A DNA stretch of 15,001 bases from positions 1-15,001 of the forward strand of contig JAICIW010000017.1 in NCBI GenBank assembly GCA_025928735.1. The letters run 5' to 3'. Of the stretch, positions 1-5,970 are shown one piece after another (the first letter of the stretch is position 1; every line of letters starts with the position of its first letter). The notes under the pieces are model-generated. The model ran no database searches, had not been told where the DNA came from, and was given only the letters and a program-made list of their open reading frames with translations. The position numbers and the translations under genes were made by a program. This stretch comes from Rhodanobacteraceae bacterium. GTDB lineage: Bacteria > Pseudomonadota > Gammaproteobacteria > Xanthomonadales > Rhodanobacteraceae.

Positions 1-159
1 CGCTACATGACGCTCGAACCCGGCGATGTGATTTCGACAGGCACGCCGCCGGGTGTGGGCCTCGGCCAGAAGCCGCCGGTGTACCTCAAATCCGGCGACG
101 TGATGGAGCTTGGCATCGAAGGGCTGGGCATGCAGCGTCAGCGGGTGGCGGCGTCCTGA
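1..159 (+). CDS. FAH-family hydrolase, C-terminal fragment (probable 2,4-diketo-3-deoxy-L-fuconate hydrolase)
   Basis: Only the last 52 residues are in the window; the 5' end lies outside. They read as the end of a fumarylacetoacetate hydrolase (FAH) fold: the stretch LEPGDVISTGTPPGVG at residues 5-20 of the fragment is the conserved substrate-pocket loop of bacterial FAH-family enzymes, followed by the usual closing strand around DVMELGIEGLG. In the oxidative L-fucose pathway an FAH-family hydrolase cleaves 2,4-diketo-3-deoxy-L-fuconate to pyruvate and L-lactate. That substrate is assigned from context, because the next gene starts 5 bp after this stop and encodes the dehydratase of the same pathway. 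The fragment alone would fit other acylpyruvases or FAH enzymes. Family call is firm, substrate is inference. Confidence 0.8.
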   Translation, partial: RYMTLEPGDVISTGTPPGVGLGQKPPVYLKSGDVMELGIEGLGMQRQRVAAS

Positions 160-164
160 TCGCC

Positions 165-1538
165 ATGGATACGCGCGACACGCCTTCGCGAATCGAAATC
201 GGCCGCACGACCCGAATCGTGGCGCTGGAGGCCGAGGACATCCGCTTCCCCACCTCGCGTGGACGCATCGGCTCGGACGCAATGAACCGCGACCCCGATT
301 ATTCGGCGGTATGCATCACGCTGCGTACCGACGATGCTTCGGGGCTTGCAGGCCACGCGCTGGTGTTCACGATCGGGCGCGGCAACGAAGTACAGGCCGC
401 GGCGGTGCACACGTTGTGCGCATTGGTGGAGCGCCGTGGCGTCAGCGAGGTACTGGATGACCTCGGCGGCTTCGCGCGCAGTCTGATCCACGATTCGCAA
501 TTGCGCTGGTTGGGCCCGGAAAAGGGCGTGATGCACATGGCCATCGGCGGCGTCGTCAATGCTGCCTGGGACATGGCGGCGCGCCGGGCAGGGTTGCCGC
601 TGTGGCGATTCATCGGCGAGCTGTCGCCCGAACAGATCGTCGCGGCGATCGATTTTCGATATCTCAGCGATGCGCTGGCGCCTGACGAAGCGCTGGCGAT
701 GCTGCGGCGCGCCGAGCATGGTCGCGACAAGCGCATCACCGAGTTGCTGCAGCGCGGTTATCCCGCCTATACCAGCTCGCCCGGGTGGCTCGGCTACTCC
801 GACGAAAAGCTGGCGCAGTTGACGCGGCAGGCGGTCGCGGACGGCTTTCGCACCTTGAAGCTCAAGGTCGGTGAAAACCTCGAGGACGACAGGCGCCGGT
901 TCACCATCGCACGCGCCGCGGCGGGCGAAAGCATCGCGATTGCAGTGGATGCCAACCAGCGATGGGACGTTGCGCCCGCGATCGAATGGATTCGCGCGCT
1001 TGCGCCGTTTCGTCCCGCCTGGATCGAAGAGCCGACCAGCCCCGACGACGTACTCGGCCACGCCGCGATCCGGCGCGCGGCGGCACCGGTGCCGATTTCC
1101 ACCGGTGAGCACACCCACAATCGCGTGATGTTCAAGCAACTGCTGCAGGCGCGCGCCGTTGATCTTCTGCACATCGATGCCACGCGGGTCGGCGGCGTCA
1201 ACGAGAATCTCGCCATCCTGCTGCTGGCTGCGAAGTTCGGGGTGCCGGTGTTTCCGCACGCGGGCGGCGTTGGCCTGTGCGAAATGGTGCAGCATCTCGC
1301 GATGGCGGATTTCGTCGCGATTGGCGGATCCATGGAGGATCGGGCGATCGAATACGTCGATCACCTGCACGAGCACTTCGTCGATCCGGTACGGATTCGC
1401 GATGGACGCTATCTCGCGCCCACGGCGCCGGGGTTCTCGACCGAGATGCGTGAAGCTTCATTGCACGGGTTTGCGTGGCCCGACGGGCCGGCGTGGCGCT
1501 TCAACACCCCTCTCCCTCCGGGAGCGGGGCAGGGGTGA
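165..1538 (+). CDS. fucD: L-fuconate dehydratase (enolase superfamily)
   Basis: Cytoplasmic, Mg-dependent dehydration of L-fuconate to 2-keto-3-deoxy-L-fuconate. The 457-residue product has the mandelate-racemase-type layout: N-terminal capping domain (about 15-150, with SQLRWLGPEKGVMHMAIG at 111-128), then a barrel. The acid/base set is all visible: K232/K234 in LKLKV, metal ligands D262 (VDANQ), E288 (IEEP) and E315 (STGEH), and H365 (FPHAGG). Remembered X. campestris FucD catalytic positions (K220, D248, E274, E301, H351) map here with a constant offset of 14, so the N-terminus is about 14 residues longer than in that enzyme. No ATG or GTG exists nearer its start, so ATG 165 is kept although no strong ribosome site precedes it. 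The last ten or so residues (NTPLPPGAGQG) and the stop codon come from a dispersed repeat. Spacing suggests an operon with the upstream FAH gene. Confidence 0.96.
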   Translation: MDTRDTPSRIEIGRTTRIVALEAEDIRFPTSRGRIGSDAMNRDPDYSAVCITLRTDDASGLAGHALVFTIGRGNEVQAAAVHTLCALVERRGVSEVLDDLGGFARSLIHDSQLRWLGPEKGVMHMAIGGVVNAAWDMAARRAGLPLWRFIGELSPEQIVAAIDFRYLSDALAPDEALAMLRRAEHGRDKRITELLQRGYPAYTSSPGWLGYSDEKLAQLTRQAVADGFRTLKLKVGENLEDDRRRFTIARAAAGESIAIAVDANQRWDVAPAIEWIRALAPFRPAWIEEPTSPDDVLGHAAIRRAAAPVPISTGEHTHNRVMFKQLLQARAVDLLHIDATRVGGVNENLAILLLAAKFGVPVFPHAGGVGLCEMVQHLAMADFVAIGGSMEDRAIEYVDHLHEHFVDPVRIRDGRYLAPTAPGFSTEMREASLHGFAWPDGPAWRFNTPLPPGAGQG

Positions 1539-1625
1539 GGGTCCGGCTCGCGCGTGCGGGCCTTGCGCGTGAGCCGGAACCTCATCCGGCCGTTCGGGCC
1601 ACCTTCTCCCGGAAGGAGAAGGGAA
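1505..1625. repeat. Palindromic dispersed repeat at the convergent fucD / mutarotase junction
   Basis: The stretch between the two convergent genes is made of short inverted motifs: CTCCCTCCGGGAG (about 1512-1524), then GGGGCAGGGGTGAGGGT, then an imperfect stem formed by CCGGCTCGCGC and GCGCGTGAGCCGG, then the hairpin at 1602-1622. The two ends form a loose inverted pair (CCCTCTCCCTCCGGGAG against CTTCTCCCGGAAGGAGAAGGG). This is the style of the REP-like elements common in Xanthomonadales genomes (family recognition from memory). It runs into the 3' end of the dehydratase gene, whose stop TGA (1536-1538) lies inside the repeat. Exact borders are uncertain. Confidence 0.7.
1602..1622. terminator. 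Hairpin between convergent genes, possible bidirectional transcription stop
   Basis: CCTTCTCC at 1602-1609 pairs perfectly with GGAGAAGG at 1615-1622 around a 5-nt loop, giving an 8-bp stem. It lies between the stops of the two convergent genes, where a terminator would be expected. Neither strand has a proper T run after the stem, so it may be only the arm of the REP-like repeat that contains it. Confidence 0.4.
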
Positions 1626-1665
1626 TGCACGAGCTTCGCCCAGAAGGATTTGTCCAGAGCAAAAT

Positions 1666-2025
1666 TCAACGGTTACGTGAGGCCAGCGTTTGCTTCAGCG
1701 AAAACATCCGCGTCATGGGCATCCATTTCTCGCCTGGTTTCGCGAATGGCAGCGGCTGCTGGAACTGCCACATCAGTGCTTCCCAAGCCTGCACGCGCGG
1801 GTTCGCGGCATCGGTCGCGGCCTTGGCGTCGGGCGAGAAATCCTCCGGCGCATCGATCACCATCACCAGCCTGTTGCCGGCGCGGAAGATTTCGAGATCG
1901 TGGATACCGGCCGCACGGATCGACTCGACGATGTCCGGCCAGATGTTTTCGGGTCGGTGCCAGCATTCGTATTCGGCGATCAGCGCGGGGTCGTCTTTGA
2001 GGTCGAGCGCGTAGTAACGACGCAT
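1666..2025 (-). CDS. L-fucose mutarotase, RhaM (L-rhamnose mutarotase) family
   Basis: A 119-residue cytoplasmic protein of the small alpha/beta-barrel family that includes L-rhamnose mutarotase RhaM. The start (MRRYYALDLKDDPALIAEYE), the conserved His 23 in CWHRPENIWPDI, the strand DLEIFRAGNRLVMVID (43-58) and the WEALMWQFQQPLP block (81-93) are the family landmarks. The family interconverts pyranose anomers. L-fucose as substrate is inferred from the adjacent fucose symporter and the fucose catabolic genes. It is not the RbsD/FucU fold used by E. coli for this job. The ATG is 5 bp beyond the symporter stop; an in-frame GTG at 2034 overlaps that stop (GTGA) and would add three residues. Either start implies translational coupling to the symporter gene. 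Confidence 0.88.
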   Translation of the reverse strand: MRRYYALDLKDDPALIAEYECWHRPENIWPDIVESIRAAGIHDLEIFRAGNRLVMVIDAPEDFSPDAKAATDAANPRVQAWEALMWQFQQPLPFAKPGEKWMPMTRMFSLKQTLASRNR

Positions 2026-2030
2026 GGCGG

Positions 2031-3329
2031 TCACGCGGGCCGGGACCGGGCGCGTTGCATCGCGAACAGCAACACGGCCACGAAGCAGGCCAGCGGCACC
2101 AGCATCGCGCGGGCGATGCCCGCTGCATCCGACACCGCGCCCATCAGCGCGGTCAGCATCGCGCCGCCGATAATGGCCATCACCAGCAGCGATGCGCCGA
2201 GCTTGCGGTCGCTGTCGCTGAAGCCGTGCACGCCCAGCGCAAAGATCGTGGGATACATCACCGACATGAAGAAGCTCGCGACCACCAATGCGATCAGCCC
2301 AATCATGCCCGGCGATGCGATGCCAATTGCACATAGCGCGACATTGATCGCGGCAAACAGCGCCAACAACGTGCGCGGCGCGATCACGCGCATCAATGCT
2401 GTGCCGGCGAAACGCCCGACCGTGAACAGGATCAGCGACACCATAAGGTAATCGGCGGCGCGTCGCTCGGGTGTGCCCGGGATGGTGCCCTGGCAGTATC
2501 GGATCAGATAGCTCCACACGCCGACCTGTGCGCCCACGTAGAAGAATTGCGCGGCCACCGCGGACAGGAAATGCCGGTCGCGCAGCAGGCGCCCGAAATG
2601 CCGAGTGCCGCTGCTGCGATCCATCTGATCTTCGCCGTGCGCGGGAAACGGCACGATCGCGATCATCAGCGCGAACGCGATCACCACGCACGCAATCACC
2701 AGATACGGCGTCTGCACGGTCAGCGACTGGCTGACGAAATACGCGTGCCGCGCCGGCGGCGCCATCGCGGCGAGTTGCTGCGGGGTGTGCTCGACGCCAT
2801 TGAAAATGAAGTCGCGCCCGATCAGGATGCCCGCGATCGAACCCAGCGGATTGAAGGATTGTGCAAAGTTCAACCGGCGCGCGCCGCCCTCGGGCGGGCC
2901 GAGCACCGTCACCAGCGGATTGGCCGAGGTTTCCAGAAAGGACAATCCGCTCGCGATCACGAACAGGCCGCACAGGAAAATCGCGTAGGTCTGCGTGGCG
3001 GCGGCGGGATAGAACAGCAGCGCGCCGAGTGCGTACAAGGCCAATCCGATCAGGATCGCGCTCTTGAAGCCGAACCGGCGCATGCATACGCCGGCGGGAA
3101 TCGCGAGCAGGAAATAGCCGAGGTAGAACGCGCTCTGCACCAGACCGGCCTGGAAATCGCTGAGCGTGAACGCGTTCTTGAACTGCTTGATCAGGATGTC
3201 GTTGAGGTTGTTGGCGACGCCCCACAGGAAAAACAAACCCACGATCAGCGCGAACGCCAGCAGCGAAGCGCGTGCGGGCGACGCGGTTCCGGTGTCGTGC
3301 GGTGTGGTGGCGCTATCGACAGACTGCAT
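2031..3329 (-). CDS. fucP: L-fucose:H+ symporter (FucP-type MFS permease)
   Basis: An inner-membrane, 12-helix major facilitator permease that imports L-fucose with a proton. The 432-residue length matches E. coli FucP (about 438). Helix 1 (about 22-48) carries FLWGVANNLNDILIKQF, with D44 in the place of E. coli D46. Helix 4 (about 117-143) carries GLSFLETSANPLVTVLG, with E133 in the place of E. coli E135; both acidic residues are the proton/sugar sites of that protein. A loop with GIL..GRDFIF (168-176) and a second bundle from about 250 complete the fold. I start at the ATG at 3329. The longer open frame reaches 3428, but its extra N-terminus (MDSRFRGNDD) is translated repeat sequence. The gene leads a two-gene minus-strand unit with the mutarotase and diverges from the IclR regulator. 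Confidence 0.95.
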   Translation of the reverse strand: MQSVDSATTPHDTGTASPARASLLAFALIVGLFFLWGVANNLNDILIKQFKNAFTLSDFQAGLVQSAFYLGYFLLAIPAGVCMRRFGFKSAILIGLALYALGALLFYPAAATQTYAIFLCGLFVIASGLSFLETSANPLVTVLGPPEGGARRLNFAQSFNPLGSIAGILIGRDFIFNGVEHTPQQLAAMAPPARHAYFVSQSLTVQTPYLVIACVVIAFALMIAIVPFPAHGEDQMDRSSGTRHFGRLLRDRHFLSAVAAQFFYVGAQVGVWSYLIRYCQGTIPGTPERRAADYLMVSLILFTVGRFAGTALMRVIAPRTLLALFAAINVALCAIGIASPGMIGLIALVVASFFMSVMYPTIFALGVHGFSDSDRKLGASLLVMAIIGGAMLTALMGAVSDAAGIARAMLVPLACFVAVLLFAMQRARSRPA

Positions 3330-3400
3330 GGTGGGCTCTTGCTGGCGTGGTGCCCAGACGCTGATCACCAGCGGGCCAGAGAAGGTCCGATTGCTTGGGT

Positions 3401-3491
3401 CGTCATTCCCGCGAAAGCGAGAATCCAAGGCCTTCCTGGTGGCACGAAAGGCGCTCGGTCCCGGATACCGCTTCGCGATTCCGGGATGACG
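3401..3491. repeat. Dispersed inverted repeat, CGTCAT...ATGACG type
   Basis: The element opens with CGTCATTCCCGCGAAAGCGA and closes with TTCGCGATTCCGGGATGACG. The ends are imperfect inverted copies around a core of roughly 36 bp. The same terminal words border the 168-bp element at 5786-5953. It lies in the untranslated leader expected for fucP and explains the false N-terminal extension of that open frame (SRFRGNDD). It is a non-coding miniature or REP-like element; no transposase is nearby. Confidence 0.8.
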
Positions 3492-3533
3492 AACAAAGCC
3501 AGGGGATCCTTGAGGCTTGTCCGTTGGCGAGTC

Positions 3534-3544
3534 GTATCAGATAC
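3534..3544. promoter_or_regulatory. Candidate operator palindrome
   Basis: GTATC-A-GATAC is a perfect 5-1-5 inverted repeat. It overlaps the candidate -10 of the minus-strand fucP promoter and ends 4 bp before the candidate -35 of the plus-strand regulator promoter, a position from which one bound dimer could control both. IclR-family proteins bind short palindromes of this size. I did not find a second copy at the receptor gene, so its role is a guess from position. Confidence 0.4.
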
Positions 3545-3570
3545 TAGCTTGTGATTCCTTGCGTTGTAAA
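3541..3570 (-). promoter_or_regulatory. Candidate sigma-70 promoter for fucP
   Basis: On the minus strand, TTTACA (3570-3565; 5 of 6 to the -35 consensus) is followed after 18 bp by TAGTAT (3546-3541; 4 of 6 to the -10). Transcription would start near 3534 and give a leader of about 200 nt that contains the dispersed repeat. The -10 overlaps the GTATCAGATAC palindrome. Confidence 0.4.
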
Positions 3571-3576
3571 TATAAA
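3549..3576 (+). promoter_or_regulatory. Candidate sigma-70 promoter for the IclR regulator / fucosidase unit
   Basis: TTGTGA (3549-3554; 4 of 6) and TATAAA (3571-3576; 5 of 6) are separated by 16 bp in the only clearly AT-rich patch of this gap. Transcription would start near 3583, about 60 nt before the regulator's ATG. It lies back to back with, and overlaps, the minus-strand promoter candidate. Confidence 0.45.
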
Positions 3577-3641
3577 ATCATGCTTCGCCAATGCACGAAA
3601 GGCGACCGGCGTGCCAGCCATCAATACCAGCGGTGACGATC

Positions 3642-4394
3642 ATGACCAGCAAGCCCGCCAAGTATCGCGCACCCGCGCTCGACAAGGGCCTCGACATCCT
3701 GGAGCTGCTGGCGCGCGCAAACGCGCCGCTGACGATGACCGGCATCGCCGCGGCCATCGGCTATTCCAAGGGCGAGATCTTCCGCATGCTGCAGGTGCTG
3801 GAGGAGCGCGGCTACATTGCGCGCGAAACCGAATCGGGCTATGCGCTGACCAATCGTCTGTTCCTGCTTGGCATGGAACGGCCGCCGGTGAAGTCGCTGG
3901 TCGAGGCAGCGCTGCCGGTGATGCACCGGCTGGCGCGGGACGTACTGCAGCCGTGCCACCTGGCGGTCGCTTCGGGCGATCAGATGGTGGTGATCGCGCG
4001 CATCGATCCGCCGGATGACCTTGGTTTCGTGGTGCGCGTCGGCCATCGGTTGCCGCTGTCGCGTTCCACTTCGGGCGCCGTGTTGTTTGCGTTCCAGAGT
4101 GACGAGGTGCGCGAACACTGGCTTGCCCTGATGGATGCCGCCGGCGCGTTGGGCAAGCGCAAGCGTTTCATTGCGCAGGCCGACGACATCCGTGCGCAAG
4201 GTTATGCGATGTTGCCGAGCGGCGACGTCGATGCGGTGACCGACCTTTCCGCGCCGATCCTGCGGCATGGTTTCGCCGCCGGTGCGTTGACGATTCCGTA
4301 CGTCGAACGCCGTCCGGTCAAGGTGCCGATCAAGGCAGTGCTGGAGCGCCTGCGCGCCGCGGTCGAGGGGATTTCGAAGGAGCTGACGGCGTGA
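3642..4394 (+). CDS. IclR-family transcriptional regulator of the fucose locus
   Basis: A 250-residue DNA-binding protein with the two IclR domains: a winged helix-turn-helix (about 8-70; ALDKGLDILELLA, then the recognition segment TMTGIAAAIGYSKGEIFRMLQVLEERGYI at 31-59) and an effector-binding domain (about 85-246; VGHRLPLSRSTSGAVLFAF at 133-151 and the closing DLSAPILRHGFAAGALTIPY at 201-220). The start is ATG 3642 because GGTGA lies 5 bp upstream and the protein then begins just before the helix-turn-helix. An upstream ATG at 3591 would add 17 residues with no family match. The gene diverges from fucP and is 7 bp ahead of the first fucosidase, so control of this locus with fucose or a pathway intermediate as effector is a reasonable inference. 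Whether it represses or activates is not visible. Confidence 0.9.
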   Translation: MTSKPAKYRAPALDKGLDILELLARANAPLTMTGIAAAIGYSKGEIFRMLQVLEERGYIARETESGYALTNRLFLLGMERPPVKSLVEAALPVMHRLARDVLQPCHLAVASGDQMVVIARIDPPDDLGFVVRVGHRLPLSRSTSGAVLFAFQSDEVREHWLALMDAAGALGKRKRFIAQADDIRAQGYAMLPSGDVDAVTDLSAPILRHGFAAGALTIPYVERRPVKVPIKAVLERLRAAVEGISKELTA

Positions 4395-4401
4395 GCGCGC
4401 C

Positions 4402-5760
4402 ATGAAAAAGTTCCGGCTGGCTGCGTTGATGTGCGCGTTGGTCTGCCTGACGGCGCCGGCATTCGCCGCACCTCCCGCCACGGCCACCAGCGACGCCGAG
4501 GCACGGGCGGCCGCCAAGGCCGCGCGCATGCAATGGTTCGCCGACGCCAAGTTCGGTATCTTCATCCACTGGGGCATCTACGCGGTCGACGGCATCACCG
4601 AATCGTGGTCGTTCTTCGATGGCTATGTTTCGTATGCCGATTACATGAAGCAGGCGAAGGGCTTCACCGCGAGCCATTACGACCCGCAGGCGTGGGCGGA
4701 CCTGATCAAGGCCAGCGGCGCGAAGTATGCGGTGCTGACCTCGAAGCATCACGACGGCATGGCGCTGTGGGACACCAGGCAGGGCCTCAACGTGGTGAAG
4801 GACACGCCTGCGCATCGCGATCTGGTCGCGCCGTTCGTCAAGGCGCTGCGCGAGGACGGCCTCAAGGTCGGGTTGTATTTCTCCCTGATCGACTGGTCGT
4901 CGCCGCTGTATCCGGCTTTCACGCAGGCCCATCCGCGTTACGCGATCAAGGACGATCCCGCGCGCTGGCAGCGCTTCGTCACGTATTACCAGGATCAGGT
5001 GCACGACCTGACGCGCCGCTTCCATCCCGACCTCTACTGGTTCGACGGCGGCTGGGAACATTCGGCGGAGGAATGGCACGCCGAGGCATTGCACGACTGG
5101 ATCCGCGCGCACAATCCCGATGCGATCATCAACGGCCGCTTGCCCGGCTTCGGCGATTACGGAACGCCCGAGCAGGGCGTTCCGATCACGCGTCCCCCCG
5201 ACAAATACTGGGAACTGTGCTTGACCATGAACAACTCGTGGGGCTGGCAACCGAACGACGATCACTTCAAGACGCCCCACGAGATCATCCGCATTCTTTC
5301 CGGCACGCTCGACATGGGCGGCAACCTGTTGCTGGATATCGGCCCGCGCGCCGACGGCACGATCCCGAAGATCGAGGCCGACACCCTGCGGCAGGTCGGT
5401 CGCTGGGTGCATAAGAACCAGGAAGCGATCTACGCCAGCCAAGCCGGCATTCCGCATGACTATTACCTCGGCGACAGCACGCTGTCGAAAGACGGCAAGA
5501 CGCTGTACCTGTTCGTGGACGGCAAGCCGGGCGGTGCCGTGTTGCTGAAGGGTTTGACGAATCGCGTGCTCGTCGCACGCGTAGTCGGCAACGGCACGAT
5601 GCTGAGCCCCAAGCGCCTCGGTGCGACGCTGGGCGGCGCACCCTCGATGCTCGCCATCGACGTGCCCGATTACGCGCTCGATCCCGACGTCACGGTGATC
5701 GCATTGGAACTGGATGGGCCCATCAAGTTGTTCCATCCCGAGAAGAAATCCGGCAGCTAA
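4402..5760 (+). CDS. Alpha-L-fucosidase, GH29, Sec-exported
   Basis: Hydrolyses terminal alpha-linked L-fucose from glycans by a retaining mechanism. The 452-residue product starts with a Sec signal peptide (KKFR, a hydrophobic run, then APAFA with likely cleavage after residue 22). The GH29 barrel follows: FGIFIHWGIYA (51-61), the substrate-binding SKHHDGM (114-120), and LYWFDGGWE (211-219), whose D215 is the expected nucleophile. W280 and GGNLLLDIGPRADGTIP (306-322) close the barrel. A small beta domain fills about 360-445, with no extra carbohydrate-binding module. Release is probably periplasmic, with fucose then taken by FucP. It begins 7 bp after the regulator stop and is likely cotranscribed with it. 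Linkage specificity cannot be read from the sequence. Confidence 0.95.
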   Translation: MKKFRLAALMCALVCLTAPAFAAPPATATSDAEARAAAKAARMQWFADAKFGIFIHWGIYAVDGITESWSFFDGYVSYADYMKQAKGFTASHYDPQAWADLIKASGAKYAVLTSKHHDGMALWDTRQGLNVVKDTPAHRDLVAPFVKALREDGLKVGLYFSLIDWSSPLYPAFTQAHPRYAIKDDPARWQRFVTYYQDQVHDLTRRFHPDLYWFDGGWEHSAEEWHAEALHDWIRAHNPDAIINGRLPGFGDYGTPEQGVPITRPPDKYWELCLTMNNSWGWQPNDDHFKTPHEIIRILSGTLDMGGNLLLDIGPRADGTIPKIEADTLRQVGRWVHKNQEAIYASQAGIPHDYYLGDSTLSKDGKTLYLFVDGKPGGAVLLKGLTNRVLVARVVGNGTMLSPKRLGATLGGAPSMLAIDVPDYALDPDVTVIALELDGPIKLFHPEKKSGS

Positions 5761-5785
5761 GCATTCAATCAACGCAAAGTTTGCC

Positions 5786-5953
5786 CGTCATCCCGGACGC
5801 CGCATTGCGGCGATCCGACTGCGTTTGCGGGATCGCAAACGCGAACGCCGAAGGCGGCCCGCAGGGCGAGCGCCAAGGACGGCGCGAGTCAACCCAGTGA
5901 TTTTTGCGGCTAATGATTGAAGTCGCTGGGTTCCCGCTTTCGCGGAAATGACG
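5786..5953. repeat. 168-bp palindromic repeat element between the two fucosidase genes
   Basis: Bordered by CGTCAT (from 5786) and ATGACG (to 5953), with inner words CCCGG and TTCCCGCTTTCGCGGAA. It carries two clear internal hairpins: GCCGC-ATT-GCGGC (5799-5811) and a perfect 9-bp stem GCGTTTGCG / CGCAAACGC around GGAT (5821-5842). The ends match those of the 3401-3491 repeat, so the two look like members of one family with different cores. It codes for nothing credible; reading it through gives only a false N-terminal extension (SRFRGNDD) to the second fucosidase. Confidence 0.8.
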
Positions 5954-5958
5954 ACATG

Positions 5959-5964
5959 AAGGAG
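5959..5964 (+). promoter_or_regulatory. Ribosome binding site that sets the second fucosidase start
   Basis: AAGGAG, a near-complete Shine-Dalgarno sequence, stands 6 bp before GTG 5971. It includes bases immediately after the competing ATG at 5956, so GTG 5971 is the better start and puts the twin-arginine motif at residues 4-5. Confidence 0.75.
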
Positions 5965-5970
5965 TGCGCC

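Larger units (their letters stand above)
3330..3641. promoter_or_regulatory. Divergent control region between fucP and the IclR regulator
   Basis: This 312-bp gap holds no credible gene. From left to right: about 70 bp of fucP leader without a strong ribosome site, a dispersed repeat (3401-3491), about 40 bp of unremarkable sequence, the 11-bp palindrome at 3534-3544, an AT-rich block with candidate promoters for both strands (3541-3576), and the regulator's leader ending in GGTGA (3632-3636), 5 bp before its ATG. It is the main place where the locus could respond to fucose, probably through the adjacent IclR protein. Confidence 0.65.

Noticed and set aside
138..1376. Long minus-strand open frame (412 codons) opposite the dehydratase gene
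   Set aside because: Arg/His-rich, no family motif, lies fully antisense to a gene with all catalytic residues; an effect of high GC content.
3330..3428. N-terminal extension of the fucose permease (SRFRGNDD...)
   Set aside because: Translated dispersed repeat sequence; the permease family begins near the ATG at 3329.
4330..5772. 480-codon minus-strand open frame opposite the first fucosidase
   Set aside because: Mirror of the coding strand in a GC-rich genome; the plus frame carries a signal peptide and the GH29 active site.
5917..5970. N-terminal extension of the second fucosidase, including ATG 5956
   Set aside because: The extension is repeat sequence up to 5953, and AAGGAG at 5959-5964 points to GTG 5971, which also gives a normal Tat signal.
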